From Promicromonospora sukumoe 327MFSha3.1 (lineage in GTDB: Bacteria; Actinomycetota; Actinomycetes; Actinomycetales; Cellulomonadaceae), in NCBI RefSeq assembly GCF_000385135.1, contig NZ_ARQM01000011.1:310001-374000 (forward strand): a stretch of 64,000 bases of DNA. Direction: 5' to 3'. Below the pieces are notes generated by a model. The model saw nothing but the letters and a program-made list of their open reading frames with translations, was not told the origin of the DNA and ran no database searches. Shown here one piece after another: positions 24,454 to 33,054 of this stretch; positions within the stretch are counted from its first letter, which is position 1, and each line of letters opens with the position of its first letter. The translations under genes were made by a program, and so were the position numbers.

Positions 24454-26130
24454 GTGGAGCGGGTTCATGTTTCCGGTTCGGCGAGCGGGGTGCTCGGGGA
24501 CGCCTGGCGTACCTGCGTGGGCACGGGGCGGTTCAACCTCGCCCTGCGGCAGGACTACCAGGAGTCGCTGGCCCTCGTGCAGCGCGAGATCGGCTTCCGG
24601 CACATCCGGGGCCACGGCATCCTGCACGACGACGTCGCGGTGCACCGCCCGTACGACGTCGCAGGTCACCGCGGTACCGCCTACGTGTTCACCTACGTGG
24701 ACCAGGTGGTCGACGCCTACCTGCGGCTCGGGATCAAGCCGTTCCTCGAGCTCGGGTTCATGCCCCGCGGGCTCGCCTCGGGAGACCAGACGGTGTTCTG
24801 GTGGCAGGGCAACGTCACGCCGCCGCGCGACCACGCCGAGTGGGCCCGCCTGGTGCAGGCCCTGCTGCGGCACCTGATCGACCGGTACGGCATCGACGAG
24901 GTGCGGACCTGGCCCGTCGAGGTGTGGAACGAGCCCAACCTCACGCACTTCTGGGCCGGCGCCGACCAGGAGGCCTACTTCCGCCTCTACGAGACCTCCG
25001 TGCTCGCGGTGAAGGACGTCGACGCCGAGCTCCAGGTGGGCGGCCCCGCCATCTCCCCCGGGGCCGACGACTGGTGGGAACCCTTCGCGGACTTCGTCAC
25101 CCGGCGCGACCTGCCCGCCGACTTCCTGTCGGTGCACGCCTACACCTCCGGCCCTGCCCAGCACGTGCCCTTCGGCGTCTACCAGGCGCTCCGCCGGCCC
25201 GAGGACCTGCTCGACCAGTTCGCCCGGCCCGCCAAACTCCTGGCGGGGACGGCGCTCGCGGGCCGCCCGCTGCACGTCACCGAGTTCAACACCAGCTACC
25301 GGCCCGACAACCCCGTGCACGACACGGCGTACAACGCGGCCTACCTCGCCCCCGTGCTCGCGAACGGCGGTGAGCACGCCGACTCCTTCGCCTACTGGAC
25401 GTTCAGCGACGTCTTCGAGGAGGAGGGGGTGCCGGCGTCGTTCTTCCACGGCGGGTTCGGCATGCTCGGGCACCGCCAGGTGCGCAAGCCGACCTTCCAC
25501 CTGTACGCGTTCATGGCGCGGATGGGGCAGGAGGTGCTCGCGCGCGGCGTCGACCACCTGGTCACGCGGCATGCCGCGACGGGCCAGGTGACGGTGCTCG
25601 CCTGGCAGCCCGTGGGCGGCACGGACGACGCGGCCGAGCCGGAGCGCCACGAGATCCGGCTGAGCGTGCCGGTCTCGATCAGCCCGCTGGTCACCCCGTT
25701 GGTCGAGCTCGTCGAGACCGGTCACCGGGTCTCGACAAGCTCGACCGGCGGTGGTTCGGCCGGCGGTGGCGGCCGGGTGTTCGGGATGCGGTACGACGTC
25801 GACGAGACCGCCGGCAACGCCTGGGCCGCCTGGCGCGAGATGGGGCGCCCCGCGTCGCCGTCGGCCCGGCAGCTCGACGCCCTGCACGAGGCGAGCGAAC
25901 CCGCCCGCCGCGCCTTCTCCCTGCCCGTGCTCCCGACGGCGGACGGCGGACGGGTCGACCTCGACCTGACCCTCGGCCGCCACGGCGTGACCCTGGTGAC
26001 CCTCGATCCCGTGCGCGACGAGACCCCGCCCTGGGTGGACGACTCGCGCATCCTGGGCCGGAGCCGAACCACGAACGACAGCCGGACCTCGAACGACAGC
26101 CGGACCTCGAACGACAAGGACGACGCGTGA
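24454..26130 (+). CDS. GH39 glycoside hydrolase (beta-xylosidase type)
   Basis: 558 residues from GTG 24454 (AGAGGAG upstream). The clan-A barrel has acid/base Glu160 in VWNEPN and nucleophile Glu277 in HVTEFNTSY, at the same numbers as characterised GH39 xylosidases. The early RHIRGHGILHDDV segment is also family-typical. No signal peptide, so it acts on imported oligosaccharides. Residues ~413-440 (PLVELVETGHRVSTSSTGGG) are an in-frame repeat-element insertion in the C-terminal beta-sandwich region. The tail has three DSRTSN-type repeats from an 18-nt tandem repeat. The stop overlaps the GH42 start (GTGA). Confidence 0.9.
   Translation: MERVHVSGSASGVLGDAWRTCVGTGRFNLALRQDYQESLALVQREIGFRHIRGHGILHDDVAVHRPYDVAGHRGTAYVFTYVDQVVDAYLRLGIKPFLELGFMPRGLASGDQTVFWWQGNVTPPRDHAEWARLVQALLRHLIDRYGIDEVRTWPVEVWNEPNLTHFWAGADQEAYFRLYETSVLAVKDVDAELQVGGPAISPGADDWWEPFADFVTRRDLPADFLSVHAYTSGPAQHVPFGVYQALRRPEDLLDQFARPAKLLAGTALAGRPLHVTEFNTSYRPDNPVHDTAYNAAYLAPVLANGGEHADSFAYWTFSDVFEEEGVPASFFHGGFGMLGHRQVRKPTFHLYAFMARMGQEVLARGVDHLVTRHAATGQVTVLAWQPVGGTDDAAEPERHEIRLSVPVSISPLVTPLVELVETGHRVSTSSTGGGSAGGGGRVFGMRYDVDETAGNAWAAWREMGRPASPSARQLDALHEASEPARRAFSLPVLPTADGGRVDLDLTLGRHGVTLVTLDPVRDETPPWVDDSRILGRSRTTNDSRTSNDSRTSNDKDDA
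25701..25746. repeat. Dispersed repeat family C hairpin inside GH39
   Basis: GGTCGAGCTCGTCGAGACC (25701-25719) pairs with GGTCTCGACAAGCTCGACC (25728-25746) with one mismatch. It lies in frame within the GH39 gene and adds about 20-28 residues. The same arms occur at intergenic sites 19464, 24367 and 62257. Confidence 0.8.
26062..26115 (+). repeat. 18-nt tandem repeat at the 3' end of GH39
   Basis: Three units of 18 nt (26062-26079, 26080-26097, 26098-26115); units 2 and 3 are identical and unit 1 has two changes. They encode the hydrophilic tail SRTTND-SRTSND-SRTSND just before the stop. Likely variable in copy number between strains. Confidence 0.85.
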
Positions 26131-28181
26131 CCGACTCGAAGATCCTGTACGGCGGCGACTACAACCCGGAGCAGTGGCCCCGGCCCGTCTGGGAGGAGGA
26201 CTACGCGGCGTTCGACAAGGCGTCGATCGACACGCTCACGCTCAACGTCTTCTCCTGGGCCACGCTGCAGCCGGACGAGGACACCTACGACTTCGCGCAG
26301 CTCGACGCGATCGTGGCTCGCGCCGTCGAGGGCGGCCGCGGCGTCGTCCTGGCCACCTCGACCGGGGCGCTGCCGCCGTGGCTGGCGCACCGCCACCCCG
26401 AGGTGGAGCGCACCGACTTCCAGGGCCGGCGCCACGTCTACGGCCAGCGGCACAACGCGTGCCCGAGCTCGCCGGTCTACCGGCGCCTGTCGGCGGAGCT
26501 CGCCGGCCGTATCGCCGAGCGGTACGCCGGCACGCCCGGCCTGGTCGCGTGGCACGTCGGCAACGAGTACGGCGGGTTCGACGGCGGCTGCTGGTGCGAC
26601 CTGTGCGCCGAAGGGTTCCGCGACTGGCTGCGCGCGCGGTACGGCACGCTGGAGCGGCTGAACGAGGCGTGGAACGCGACGTTCTGGTCGCACACGTTCA
26701 GCGACTGGGCGCAGATCGTGCCGCCGAACATGCTCAGCGAGCACTGGCGCGGGCCCGACCACACGGCCTTCCAGGGCATCACGCTCGACTACCGGCGGTT
26801 CATGTCGGACGCGATGCTGGCCAACTTCCGCGACGAGAAGGCCCGCATCCGCGAGCACGACGCGACCACGCCGGTGACGACCAACTTCATGGGCATGTTC
26901 CGGCCGATCGACTACCACCGCTGGGCCGCCGACCTCGACTTCGCCTCCTGGGACAACTACCCGCCCGGGCAGCGTGAGCACGTGCGGATGGCGCTGGCGC
27001 ACGACGTCATGCGCGGCCTCAAGGACGGCGACCCGTTCTGGGTCATGGAGCAGACGCCGACCATCACGGCGTCCCGCGACGTGAACCCGGTCAAGCGGCC
27101 GGGCGTGCTGCGGCTCTGGTCGTGGCAGGCGGTGGCGCACGGCGCGGACGCCGTCCTCTACTTCCAGATGCGGCAGTCCCGCGGGGCCTGCGAGCGGTAC
27201 CACGGCGCGGTCCTGGACCACGCGGGGCGCACCGACACGCGCGCGTTCCGGGAGGTCGCCGCGCTGGGGTCGGAGCTGTCCGGGCTGGGCGACGCCGTCG
27301 TGGCGGCCCGGACGCCGGCCCGCGTCGCGCTGCTGTTCGACTGGGACTCCTGGTGGGCCGCCGAGATGACGGACGGCTTCAACCGCCATGCCAGGTACGT
27401 CGACACCGTGCTGTCGTACTACCGCGCGCTCTGGCAGGCGGGCGCCCAGGTGGACGTGGTGCCCACGACGGCTGACCTGACGCGGTACGACGTGGTGCTC
27501 GCCCCGATGCTGCACGTGCTCAAGGGCGACGTCGCGGAGCGGCTGGCCGCCGTGACCGAGCGCGGGGGCTCGGTGCTCGCCTCGTACTGGTCGGGCCGCG
27601 CGGACGAGAACGCCAACGCGCACCTCATGGACGCGCCCGGGCCGCTGGCCCCGCTGTTCGGCGTCCGGGTCGAGGAGACCGACTCGGCCGAGCCGGGCGT
27701 GACCAACCCGGTGACGCTGACCGACGGGTCCGGCGAGGTGGTCTCGGCCGCGCAGCTCGTCTTCGAGGTGCTCGTGCCCGAGGGCGCCGACGTGGTCGGC
27801 ACCTACGGCGCCGAGTTCTACGCGGGCACGCCCGCCGTGACGCGGTACCGCCCCGCTGGGCCCGAGGGCGGTGAGGCCTGGTACGTCGCGACCGGACTGG
27901 ACGACGCCGGGGCCGCGTGGGTGGTGCGCCGCCTGCTCGACCGGCACGGGCTCGTGGGCCCGTACGCCGACGTGCCCGACGTCGAGCTCGCCGTGCGCGC
28001 CAAGGACGGCGTCCGGTTCGCCTTCCTGCTGTCCCACGCGACGGAGCCCGTCGAGGTCGCCGCGCACGCGTCCGGCGTCGACCTGCTGACCGGCCGGGCC
28101 GTGCGGGCGGGCGAGACGCTGCGGCTGGCGCCCACGGACGTGGTCCTGCTGCGCGAGGACGGCACGGGAGGCGAGGCGTGA
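26127..28181 (+). CDS. GH42 glycosidase (beta-galactosidase / alpha-L-arabinopyranosidase type)
   Basis: 684 residues. It begins YGGDYNPEQWPRPVWEEDY, the GH42 hallmark. Acid/base Glu147 lies in WHVGNEYGGF and nucleophile Glu308 in WVMEQTPT. A Cys cluster (GGCWCDLC with Cys in HNACPSS) forms the usual GH42 zinc site. The C-terminal trimerisation and beta domains follow (~390-684). It is cytoplasmic and coupled to GH39 and the DUF624 gene by GTGA overlaps. Likely substrates are short galactosides or arabinopyranosides imported by the upstream transporter; exact specificity is not visible. Confidence 0.92.
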   Translation: MTDSKILYGGDYNPEQWPRPVWEEDYAAFDKASIDTLTLNVFSWATLQPDEDTYDFAQLDAIVARAVEGGRGVVLATSTGALPPWLAHRHPEVERTDFQGRRHVYGQRHNACPSSPVYRRLSAELAGRIAERYAGTPGLVAWHVGNEYGGFDGGCWCDLCAEGFRDWLRARYGTLERLNEAWNATFWSHTFSDWAQIVPPNMLSEHWRGPDHTAFQGITLDYRRFMSDAMLANFRDEKARIREHDATTPVTTNFMGMFRPIDYHRWAADLDFASWDNYPPGQREHVRMALAHDVMRGLKDGDPFWVMEQTPTITASRDVNPVKRPGVLRLWSWQAVAHGADAVLYFQMRQSRGACERYHGAVLDHAGRTDTRAFREVAALGSELSGLGDAVVAARTPARVALLFDWDSWWAAEMTDGFNRHARYVDTVLSYYRALWQAGAQVDVVPTTADLTRYDVVLAPMLHVLKGDVAERLAAVTERGGSVLASYWSGRADENANAHLMDAPGPLAPLFGVRVEETDSAEPGVTNPVTLTDGSGEVVSAAQLVFEVLVPEGADVVGTYGAEFYAGTPAVTRYRPAGPEGGEAWYVATGLDDAGAAWVVRRLLDRHGLVGPYADVPDVELAVRAKDGVRFAFLLSHATEPVEVAAHASGVDLLTGRAVRAGETLRLAPTDVVLLREDGTGGEA

Positions 28182-28894
28182 GTTTCGGCGGGCGGGGTTC
28201 CGGGCGTACGGGCGACGGCGAGCGGCGCGAGTTCGGCGAGGGGGTGCTCGGCCGCGCGACCGCGCTCGTGTACTGGCACCTGATCGTCGAGCTGCTGCTC
28301 GTCGTCGCCGTCCTGCCCGGCGTGCTCGGCTCGCTCCTGCTGGAGCGGACGCCGGGCAACGCCGTGCTCTTCGCACTGTGCCTCGTGCCGGTGGGGCCGG
28401 CGGTGTCGGCCGGGCTGTTCGCGCTGCGCGACCGCACCCGGGCCGAGGGGCTCACCCCGGCGTCGTCGTTCTGGCGCGGGTACCGGCTGAACTGGGCCGA
28501 CGCCCTGCGGGTCTGGGTGCCCGCGCTCGCCGGCGGCGTCGTCGTGGTGCTGGGGCTGGCGAACGTCGGCGCCGGCGGCGTGCCCGGCTGGTACGCGGGC
28601 GTGCTCGTCGTGGTGGGCGCGGGGCTGGCCCTGTGGACGACGAACGCGCTGGTGATCGTGTCGTTCTTCGGGTTCCGCACGCGCGACTCGGTGCGGCTGG
28701 CAGCGCACTACCTGGGCGCGCGGCCGCTGGTCACCCTGGGCACGCTCTCGCTGCTGGTGCTGGCCGGCGGCATCGTGGTGCTGACCACCGAGGCCGTGTT
28801 CGCCCTGCTCGCGGTGGTCTGGCTCGCCCTGGTGCTGCGGAACGCGGGTGCCCTCGTGACCGACGTCGAACGGCGGTTCACGGCCACTGCTTGA
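28178..28894 (+). CDS. DUF624 (YesL-like) membrane protein
   Basis: 238 residues with about six TM helices after a hydrophilic Gly/Arg N-terminus. SSFWRGYRLNWADALRVWVPAL matches the conserved DUF624 FW..Y..N motif. YesL proteins accompany pectin and xylan ABC importers in Bacillus and actinobacteria but have no proven function. The GTG start overlaps the GH42 stop. A second DUF624-like gene closes the other CUT1 operon at 49450. Confidence 0.75.
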   Translation: MSFGGRGSGRTGDGERREFGEGVLGRATALVYWHLIVELLLVVAVLPGVLGSLLLERTPGNAVLFALCLVPVGPAVSAGLFALRDRTRAEGLTPASSFWRGYRLNWADALRVWVPALAGGVVVVLGLANVGAGGVPGWYAGVLVVVGAGLALWTTNALVIVSFFGFRTRDSVRLAAHYLGARPLVTLGTLSLLVLAGGIVVLTTEAVFALLAVVWLALVLRNAGALVTDVERRFTATA

Positions 28895-28959
28895 CCCCTG
28901 CCTGGTGATATCTCGGGGCTAAATTGTCCGTTCTATGGCTCTTGCGACACAGTGTGCGC

Positions 28960-29883
28960 ATGGCTATCAAGCAGGGGGACCCGGGACGGCTGACCTATCG
29001 CTATCTACGCGTGGCGATAGTGGCCGTCGTGCTGGTGCTGTTCGTGTCGCTGACCATGCAGATCGTCGCCGACCACGGGCGGCTCCACTCCGGCGAGGAG
29101 TGGTGGCACGCCTCGATCAGCGCCTACTTCTACTCGCCGGTGCAGAGCGTCTTCGTGGGCGCGCTGGTCGGCATCGGTACGTGCCTCATCGCGATCAAGG
29201 GCCGGCACGGCGCCGAGGAGGTGCTGCTCAACTTCGCGGGCATGTTCGCGGTCGTCGTGGCCCTGGTCCCCACGCCGCTCGACGCCGACATGTGCACCGC
29301 CGAGCCCTACTGCCTGGACGTGCCCGAGCGGGTGGGCAACAACATCGGCACGCTCCTGCTGGTGGGCGGCGTGGTGCTGGCGCTGGCGACCTGGCCGCGG
29401 CGTCGTGACCTGGGCAGCCGGGAGGGCTGGGACCTGTGGCTCACGTGGCTGACGTGGGCCGGGACCGGCGTCTGGCTGCTGGCCTGGCCCGACGGCTTCC
29501 TCGCGGCGGCGCACTACGCCGCGGCCGTGCTCCTCTTCTGCTGCCTGGTCGCCGTCGCGTGGATCAACGGGTCGGACGTCGCCGTCAGGGCCCAGGTGCT
29601 CGAACGGCTGCGGGGCATGTCGGCGCGGGCCTACCGGGTCTGGTACCGCGGGATCGCAGTGGTCATGGCCGTGGTGCTCGTGGCGGGCCTGGCCACCATG
29701 GTGGTGCTCGACCGGTACCTGCCGGACCTGTTCCCGCAGACGCTGTTCGTGGTCGAGGCCGTGCTGATGCTGGTCTTCGCCCTGTTCTGGGTGCTGCAGA
29801 CCATCCAGTTCTGGGACGTCGGCCTGCCGGCGCGCGCCCTCGTGGAGACCAGCAAGGTCCCGGGTGACACCCCGGAGACGTAA
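28960..29883 (+). CDS. Polytopic membrane protein of unknown function
   Basis: 307 residues and seven or so hydrophobic helices. WWHASISAYFYSPVQSVFVGALVGIGTCLIAIKG is spread over TM2-TM3, and PLDADMCTAEPYCLDVPERVGNN is an external loop with two Cys. I recognise it as a type common in actinobacteria but not by function. The start is uncertain: ATG 28960 lacks a clear Shine-Dalgarno and a TTG at 28924 would add 12 residues. It is not part of the glycosidase operon. Confidence 0.65.
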   Translation: MAIKQGDPGRLTYRYLRVAIVAVVLVLFVSLTMQIVADHGRLHSGEEWWHASISAYFYSPVQSVFVGALVGIGTCLIAIKGRHGAEEVLLNFAGMFAVVVALVPTPLDADMCTAEPYCLDVPERVGNNIGTLLLVGGVVLALATWPRRRDLGSREGWDLWLTWLTWAGTGVWLLAWPDGFLAAAHYAAAVLLFCCLVAVAWINGSDVAVRAQVLERLRGMSARAYRVWYRGIAVVMAVVLVAGLATMVVLDRYLPDLFPQTLFVVEAVLMLVFALFWVLQTIQFWDVGLPARALVETSKVPGDTPET

Positions 29884-29952
29884 CGTCTTCCCCGACGCGC
29901 GGCCCCGACGGGATCGCACGGACCTGCCGCCGAACCCGGGGAGTGCCGCCCG

Positions 29953-30294
29953 ATGAACGTGACCCGATCGATCGTCCTGTTCGTGGCCGCCGCCCTCTTC
30001 GAGATCGGCGGCGCCTGGCTCGTGTGGCAGGGCATCCGCGAGCACAAGGGCTGGCTCTGGATCGGCGCCGGCGTGATCGCCCTGGGCCTGTACGGCTTCT
30101 TCGCGACCCTCCAGCCGGACGCGAACTTCGGTCGCATCCTGGCCGCCTACGGGGGCATCTTCGTGGCCGGCTCCCTGGTCTGGGGCATGGCCGTGGACGG
30201 CTTCCGCCCCGACCGCTGGGACGTGACCGGCGCGCTGATCTGCCTGGTGGGGGTCGCGGTGATCATGTACGCACCCCGGCCGGACGCGGGCTAG
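29953..30294 (+). CDS. UPF0060/YnfA family membrane protein
   Basis: 113 residues with four TM helices. [20 protein letters not shown], then [27 protein letters not shown] and [20 protein letters not shown], are the full YnfA signature. YnfA resembles small multidrug-resistance exporters in size and topology, and efflux activity has been reported for enterobacterial members. Here it is monocistronic, with convergent GNAT downstream. Confidence 0.92.
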   Translation: MNVTRSIVLFVAAALFEIGGAWLVWQGIREHKGWLWIGAGVIALGLYGFFATLQPDANFGRILAAYGGIFVAGSLVWGMAVDGFRPDRWDVTGALICLVGVAVIMYAPRPDAG

Positions 30295-30310
30295 GCGTCC
30301 GGCCGCGGCG

Positions 30311-31240
30311 CTACAGCGGGCGGCTGAACATCCTGCGGTTGGCGAAGGTGCGGTAGCCGGCGCGCTGGAACGCCTTGGACATGGCGACGTTGCCGGCGTC
30401 GCAGTCGCCGCGGATCTCCGTCGCGCCCGCCGCCACCAGGACATGCGTCCCGCGTGCGACGGCGGCGGTGGCGTAGCCGTGACCACGTCCGGCCGGTGCG
30501 ACGGCGATCAGGCCGATCACGGCGGAGCTCGCAGTCCGGGCGGGCAGGCTGAGCGCCACCGGCCGGTCCTGCCGGTCGTAGCCGATCTCGAACCAGGCCG
30601 GCTCGTGGTCCAGCTCGCGCATCTCGGCGAGGTTGCGCTCGGCGGCGCCCCGCAGGCCGTGCTGAGCGACCTCCGCGAGGAAGATCGAGTCCTTCGTGTC
30701 GGTGAAGGTGTCGGCGAGCAGGTCGACGAACGGCTCCTCGCCGAGCTCCGCGAGCGACCGCCAGCGCAGCCGGTCGTCCTGGGCGGGCAGCGGGTCGCGG
30801 TCCGACCGGATGAACCGGTGCCCGTCGCGGGCGAGGGAGAAGCCCTGGGCGGTGAGCAGCCGCACCCGCCGCTCCGGGTCGTGCTGGAACTGCGGGGCCT
30901 GGCTCGGCGCGTCCAGGACGTGCCCCTGCGTCTCCGCGCCGAGCGAGCGGGCCAGCTCGGCGGCGTGCGTCAGCAGCGCGGCCGCGCTCTCGTCGTCGCC
31001 CGGCTCGAGGAGCACGATGTCCATCGGCACCGAGCGGCCCGGGACGGTCCAGAGCACGACGTTCCCCACGAGCTCGCCGTCCCGCTCGGCCACCAGGCAC
31101 CAGTCCGCGCGGGTGCAGCCGTTGTCGAGCAGGCCCGCGAGGTAGGCCGAGGTCGCGCCGTTGCGCGCGTCGTCGTCCGCGTACGTGGTCAGGGCGGGAA
31201 GCTCGTCGGGCCGAGCGGGCCGAATCGTCAGCACAGTCAC
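30311..31240 (-). CDS. GNAT family N-acetyltransferase (two-domain)
   Basis: 309 residues, about twice a single GNAT domain. The C-terminal domain has the acetyl-CoA loop VAPAGRGHGYATAAVARGTH and the terminal GDCDAGNVAMSKAFQRAGYRT pattern of motif A/B. The N-terminal half looks like a degenerate GNAT without the loop. Substrate unknown. It ends convergently to YnfA with a 16-bp gap. Confidence 0.85.
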   Translation of the reverse strand: MTVLTIRPARPDELPALTTYADDDARNGATSAYLAGLLDNGCTRADWCLVAERDGELVGNVVLWTVPGRSVPMDIVLLEPGDDESAAALLTHAAELARSLGAETQGHVLDAPSQAPQFQHDPERRVRLLTAQGFSLARDGHRFIRSDRDPLPAQDDRLRWRSLAELGEEPFVDLLADTFTDTKDSIFLAEVAQHGLRGAAERNLAEMRELDHEPAWFEIGYDRQDRPVALSLPARTASSAVIGLIAVAPAGRGHGYATAAVARGTHVLVAAGATEIRGDCDAGNVAMSKAFQRAGYRTFANRRMFSRPL

Positions 31241-31272
31241 GTTCCTTCGTCGGTGTTCGTCAGCAGCGCATG

Positions 31273-31656
31273 CTAACCGCGGGCGCCGAACATCGACGCC
31301 AGCTCGCCCGCGACCAGGTCCAGGTCCGGGTGGCCGGAGGCAACCCTCATCACGAGGGCCTCGTGGTCGTCGACCGTGCGGGCCAGGTCCGGGTGGCCGT
31401 TGACCCGGTAGGTCGCCGCGACGACGATCCAGGCGAGCCGCTTGTTGCCGTCGACGAGCGGGTGGTTGCGGTTCACCGAGTCGAGCGTGGCCGCCATCTT
31501 GAGGTGGATGCCCGGGTAGAGCTCCTGGCCGTACGAGCTCATGCTCGCCCGGCTCAGGGCCGGCTCCAGCAGCCCGTGATCGCGGACGACCGGCTTGATC
31601 CGCTCGGCGACGTCGAACATCCGCAGGGCGACGTGCGCCGGGACGAGATACGTCAC
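31273..31656 (-). CDS. doc: Doc-type Fic toxin (death on curing)
   Basis: 127 residues. The Fic/Doc core is NRNHPLVDGNKRLAWIVVAATYRVNG, with HPLVDGNKR as the active-site motif (His and the phosphate-binding Asn-Lys-Arg). The start LVPAHVALRMFDVAER and the LLEPALSRA segment follow the usual Doc layout. Known Doc proteins phosphorylate EF-Tu and stall translation. The GTG start overlaps the stop of a 48-codon upstream gene (GTGA), the expected antitoxin position. Confidence 0.88.
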   Translation of the reverse strand: MTYLVPAHVALRMFDVAERIKPVVRDHGLLEPALSRASMSSYGQELYPGIHLKMAATLDSVNRNHPLVDGNKRLAWIVVAATYRVNGHPDLARTVDDHEALVMRVASGHPDLDLVAGELASMFGARG

Positions 31657-31799
31657 TGGCCGAGCCGGTTCAGGAGCTCCCGGTCACGGGCGCCGATGTG
31701 CTCGGCGGCGGCCAGCCAGTTCTCCTCGGTGGGCCGGTCCTGCGAGCCGGCGGCGTCCTCGGTCGGCTGGTTCTGGGGGCGGGGCGTCGGGTTCGTCAT
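31653..31799 (-). CDS. Putative 48-residue antitoxin of Doc
   Basis: The ATG (complement of 31797-31799) follows AGGAAGG, and the stop overlaps the doc start. The product is 48 residues: a Pro/Thr/Gln-rich, probably disordered N-half (MTNPTPRPQNQPTED) and a short amphipathic helix (ENWLAAAEHIGARDRELLNRL) that could occupy the Doc groove. It lacks the DNA-binding Phd/AbrB fold found in typical antitoxins of Doc. The assignment rests on position and coupling. Confidence 0.65.
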   Translation of the reverse strand: MTNPTPRPQNQPTEDAAGSQDRPTEENWLAAAEHIGARDRELLNRLGQ

Positions 31800-31896
31800 G
31801 GCGGCCTTCCTGGTGAGAGGTTCCTGCGGCCTGACCATCGCACGCCAGGGCGCCCGGCGCCGATGACTTTTCCCGGGCCGGCCGGTCGGACCTGGC

Positions 31897-33054
31897 ATGG
31901 GTGACGGCACCGTACGCGACCTGCAGGGTCGCGTCCAGGAGACGGTAGACCGCCTGGTGGCCGACGGCGGGGAGGTCGGCCTCCAGGTGGCTGTCGTCCA
32001 CCGGGGCGAGCTCGTCGTGGACGTCGTGGGCGGCCTCGCCGACGCAGGCCAAGGAGCGGCCGTCACCCCGGACACCCTGTTCTTCGCGGCGTCGACGGCC
32101 AAGGGCGTGGCGTCCGCCGTCGCGCACGTGCTGGTCGAGCGCGGGGAGCTGGACCACGACCTGCGGATCGCCGACGTCTGGCCGGAGTTCGCCGCGCACG
32201 GCAAGGGCGGCGCGACCCTGCGCCACGTGCTGATGCACTCGGTCGGCGTGCCCGCCCCGCCCTACGACACGACCGCCCGGGACCTGTGCGACTGGGACGG
32301 CATGTGCCGGGCGCTCGCGGACGCGGAGCCGTGGTGGGAGCCCGGCACCGGGTTCGGCTACCACGCGCAGACCTTCGGCTTCCTGCTCGGCGAGACGGTG
32401 CGCCGGGCCACCGGGCAGACCCTGACCTGGTGGCTCCACGAGGCCGTCACCGGCCCCCTCGGGGTCGAGGAGGACGTGCACTTCGGCGTGCCGCCCGCGC
32501 TGCTGGGCCGGGTGGCGCGGCAGGAGCCGGACCTCGGGCCGCCGTCCGCCCCGGAACCCGGCTCGCCGGCCGACCGGGCGGTCCCACCAGCGATACGCCC
32601 GGACGCCGCGTTCGCCAACCGGCGTGACGTGCTGACCAGCGACATCCCGTCCGGGGGCACCATGTCGGCCCACGGCGCCGCGCGCGTCTTCGCGGGCCTG
32701 CTCGGGTACGGCGGCGCCGCCCTGGTGTCACCGGCCAGGCTGACGAGCATGGCGCGCCCCGCGTTCGAGGGCCGGGACGTCGTGATGGACGTGCCGACGA
32801 CGTGGGCGTTCGGGTTCGCGCCGTCGCGTCCCGGCCCCGTGCCTTCCCGGCCCGGGTCGGCCTTCGGTATGTTCGGCGCGAACGGATCCGGGGTCTGGGC
32901 CGACATCGACACCGGCGTCGCGGTCGCCGTGATGCGCAACCGGTTCGGCCCGGGCTGGAGCACCGCCGGCGAGATCGACCGGCTCGTCGCAGAGCACTTC
33001 ACAGAGCACTTTCCGACGTCGTCAGAAGGAGAAGACTCATGGACAACCCGGTGA
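31897..33054 (+). CDS. Serine hydrolase, beta-lactamase/esterase family
   Basis: 385 residues without an obvious signal peptide. The nucleophile motif SxxK is STAKG in FFAASTAKGVASAVAHVLVERG. HVLMHSVGVPAPP is the family's next block, and the YxN-equivalent is GYHAQTFG, with His replacing Ser/Asn. FGMFGANGSGVWADI near the end corresponds to the KTG/HTG strand. Likely an esterase or peptidase of the class-C beta-lactamase superfamily. Its last 16 bp overlap the next gene, so the two are coupled. Confidence 0.83.
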   Translation: MGDGTVRDLQGRVQETVDRLVADGGEVGLQVAVVHRGELVVDVVGGLADAGQGAAVTPDTLFFAASTAKGVASAVAHVLVERGELDHDLRIADVWPEFAAHGKGGATLRHVLMHSVGVPAPPYDTTARDLCDWDGMCRALADAEPWWEPGTGFGYHAQTFGFLLGETVRRATGQTLTWWLHEAVTGPLGVEEDVHFGVPPALLGRVARQEPDLGPPSAPEPGSPADRAVPPAIRPDAAFANRRDVLTSDIPSGGTMSAHGAARVFAGLLGYGGAALVSPARLTSMARPAFEGRDVVMDVPTTWAFGFAPSRPGPVPSRPGSAFGMFGANGSGVWADIDTGVAVAVMRNRFGPGWSTAGEIDRLVAEHFTEHFPTSSEGEDSWTTR

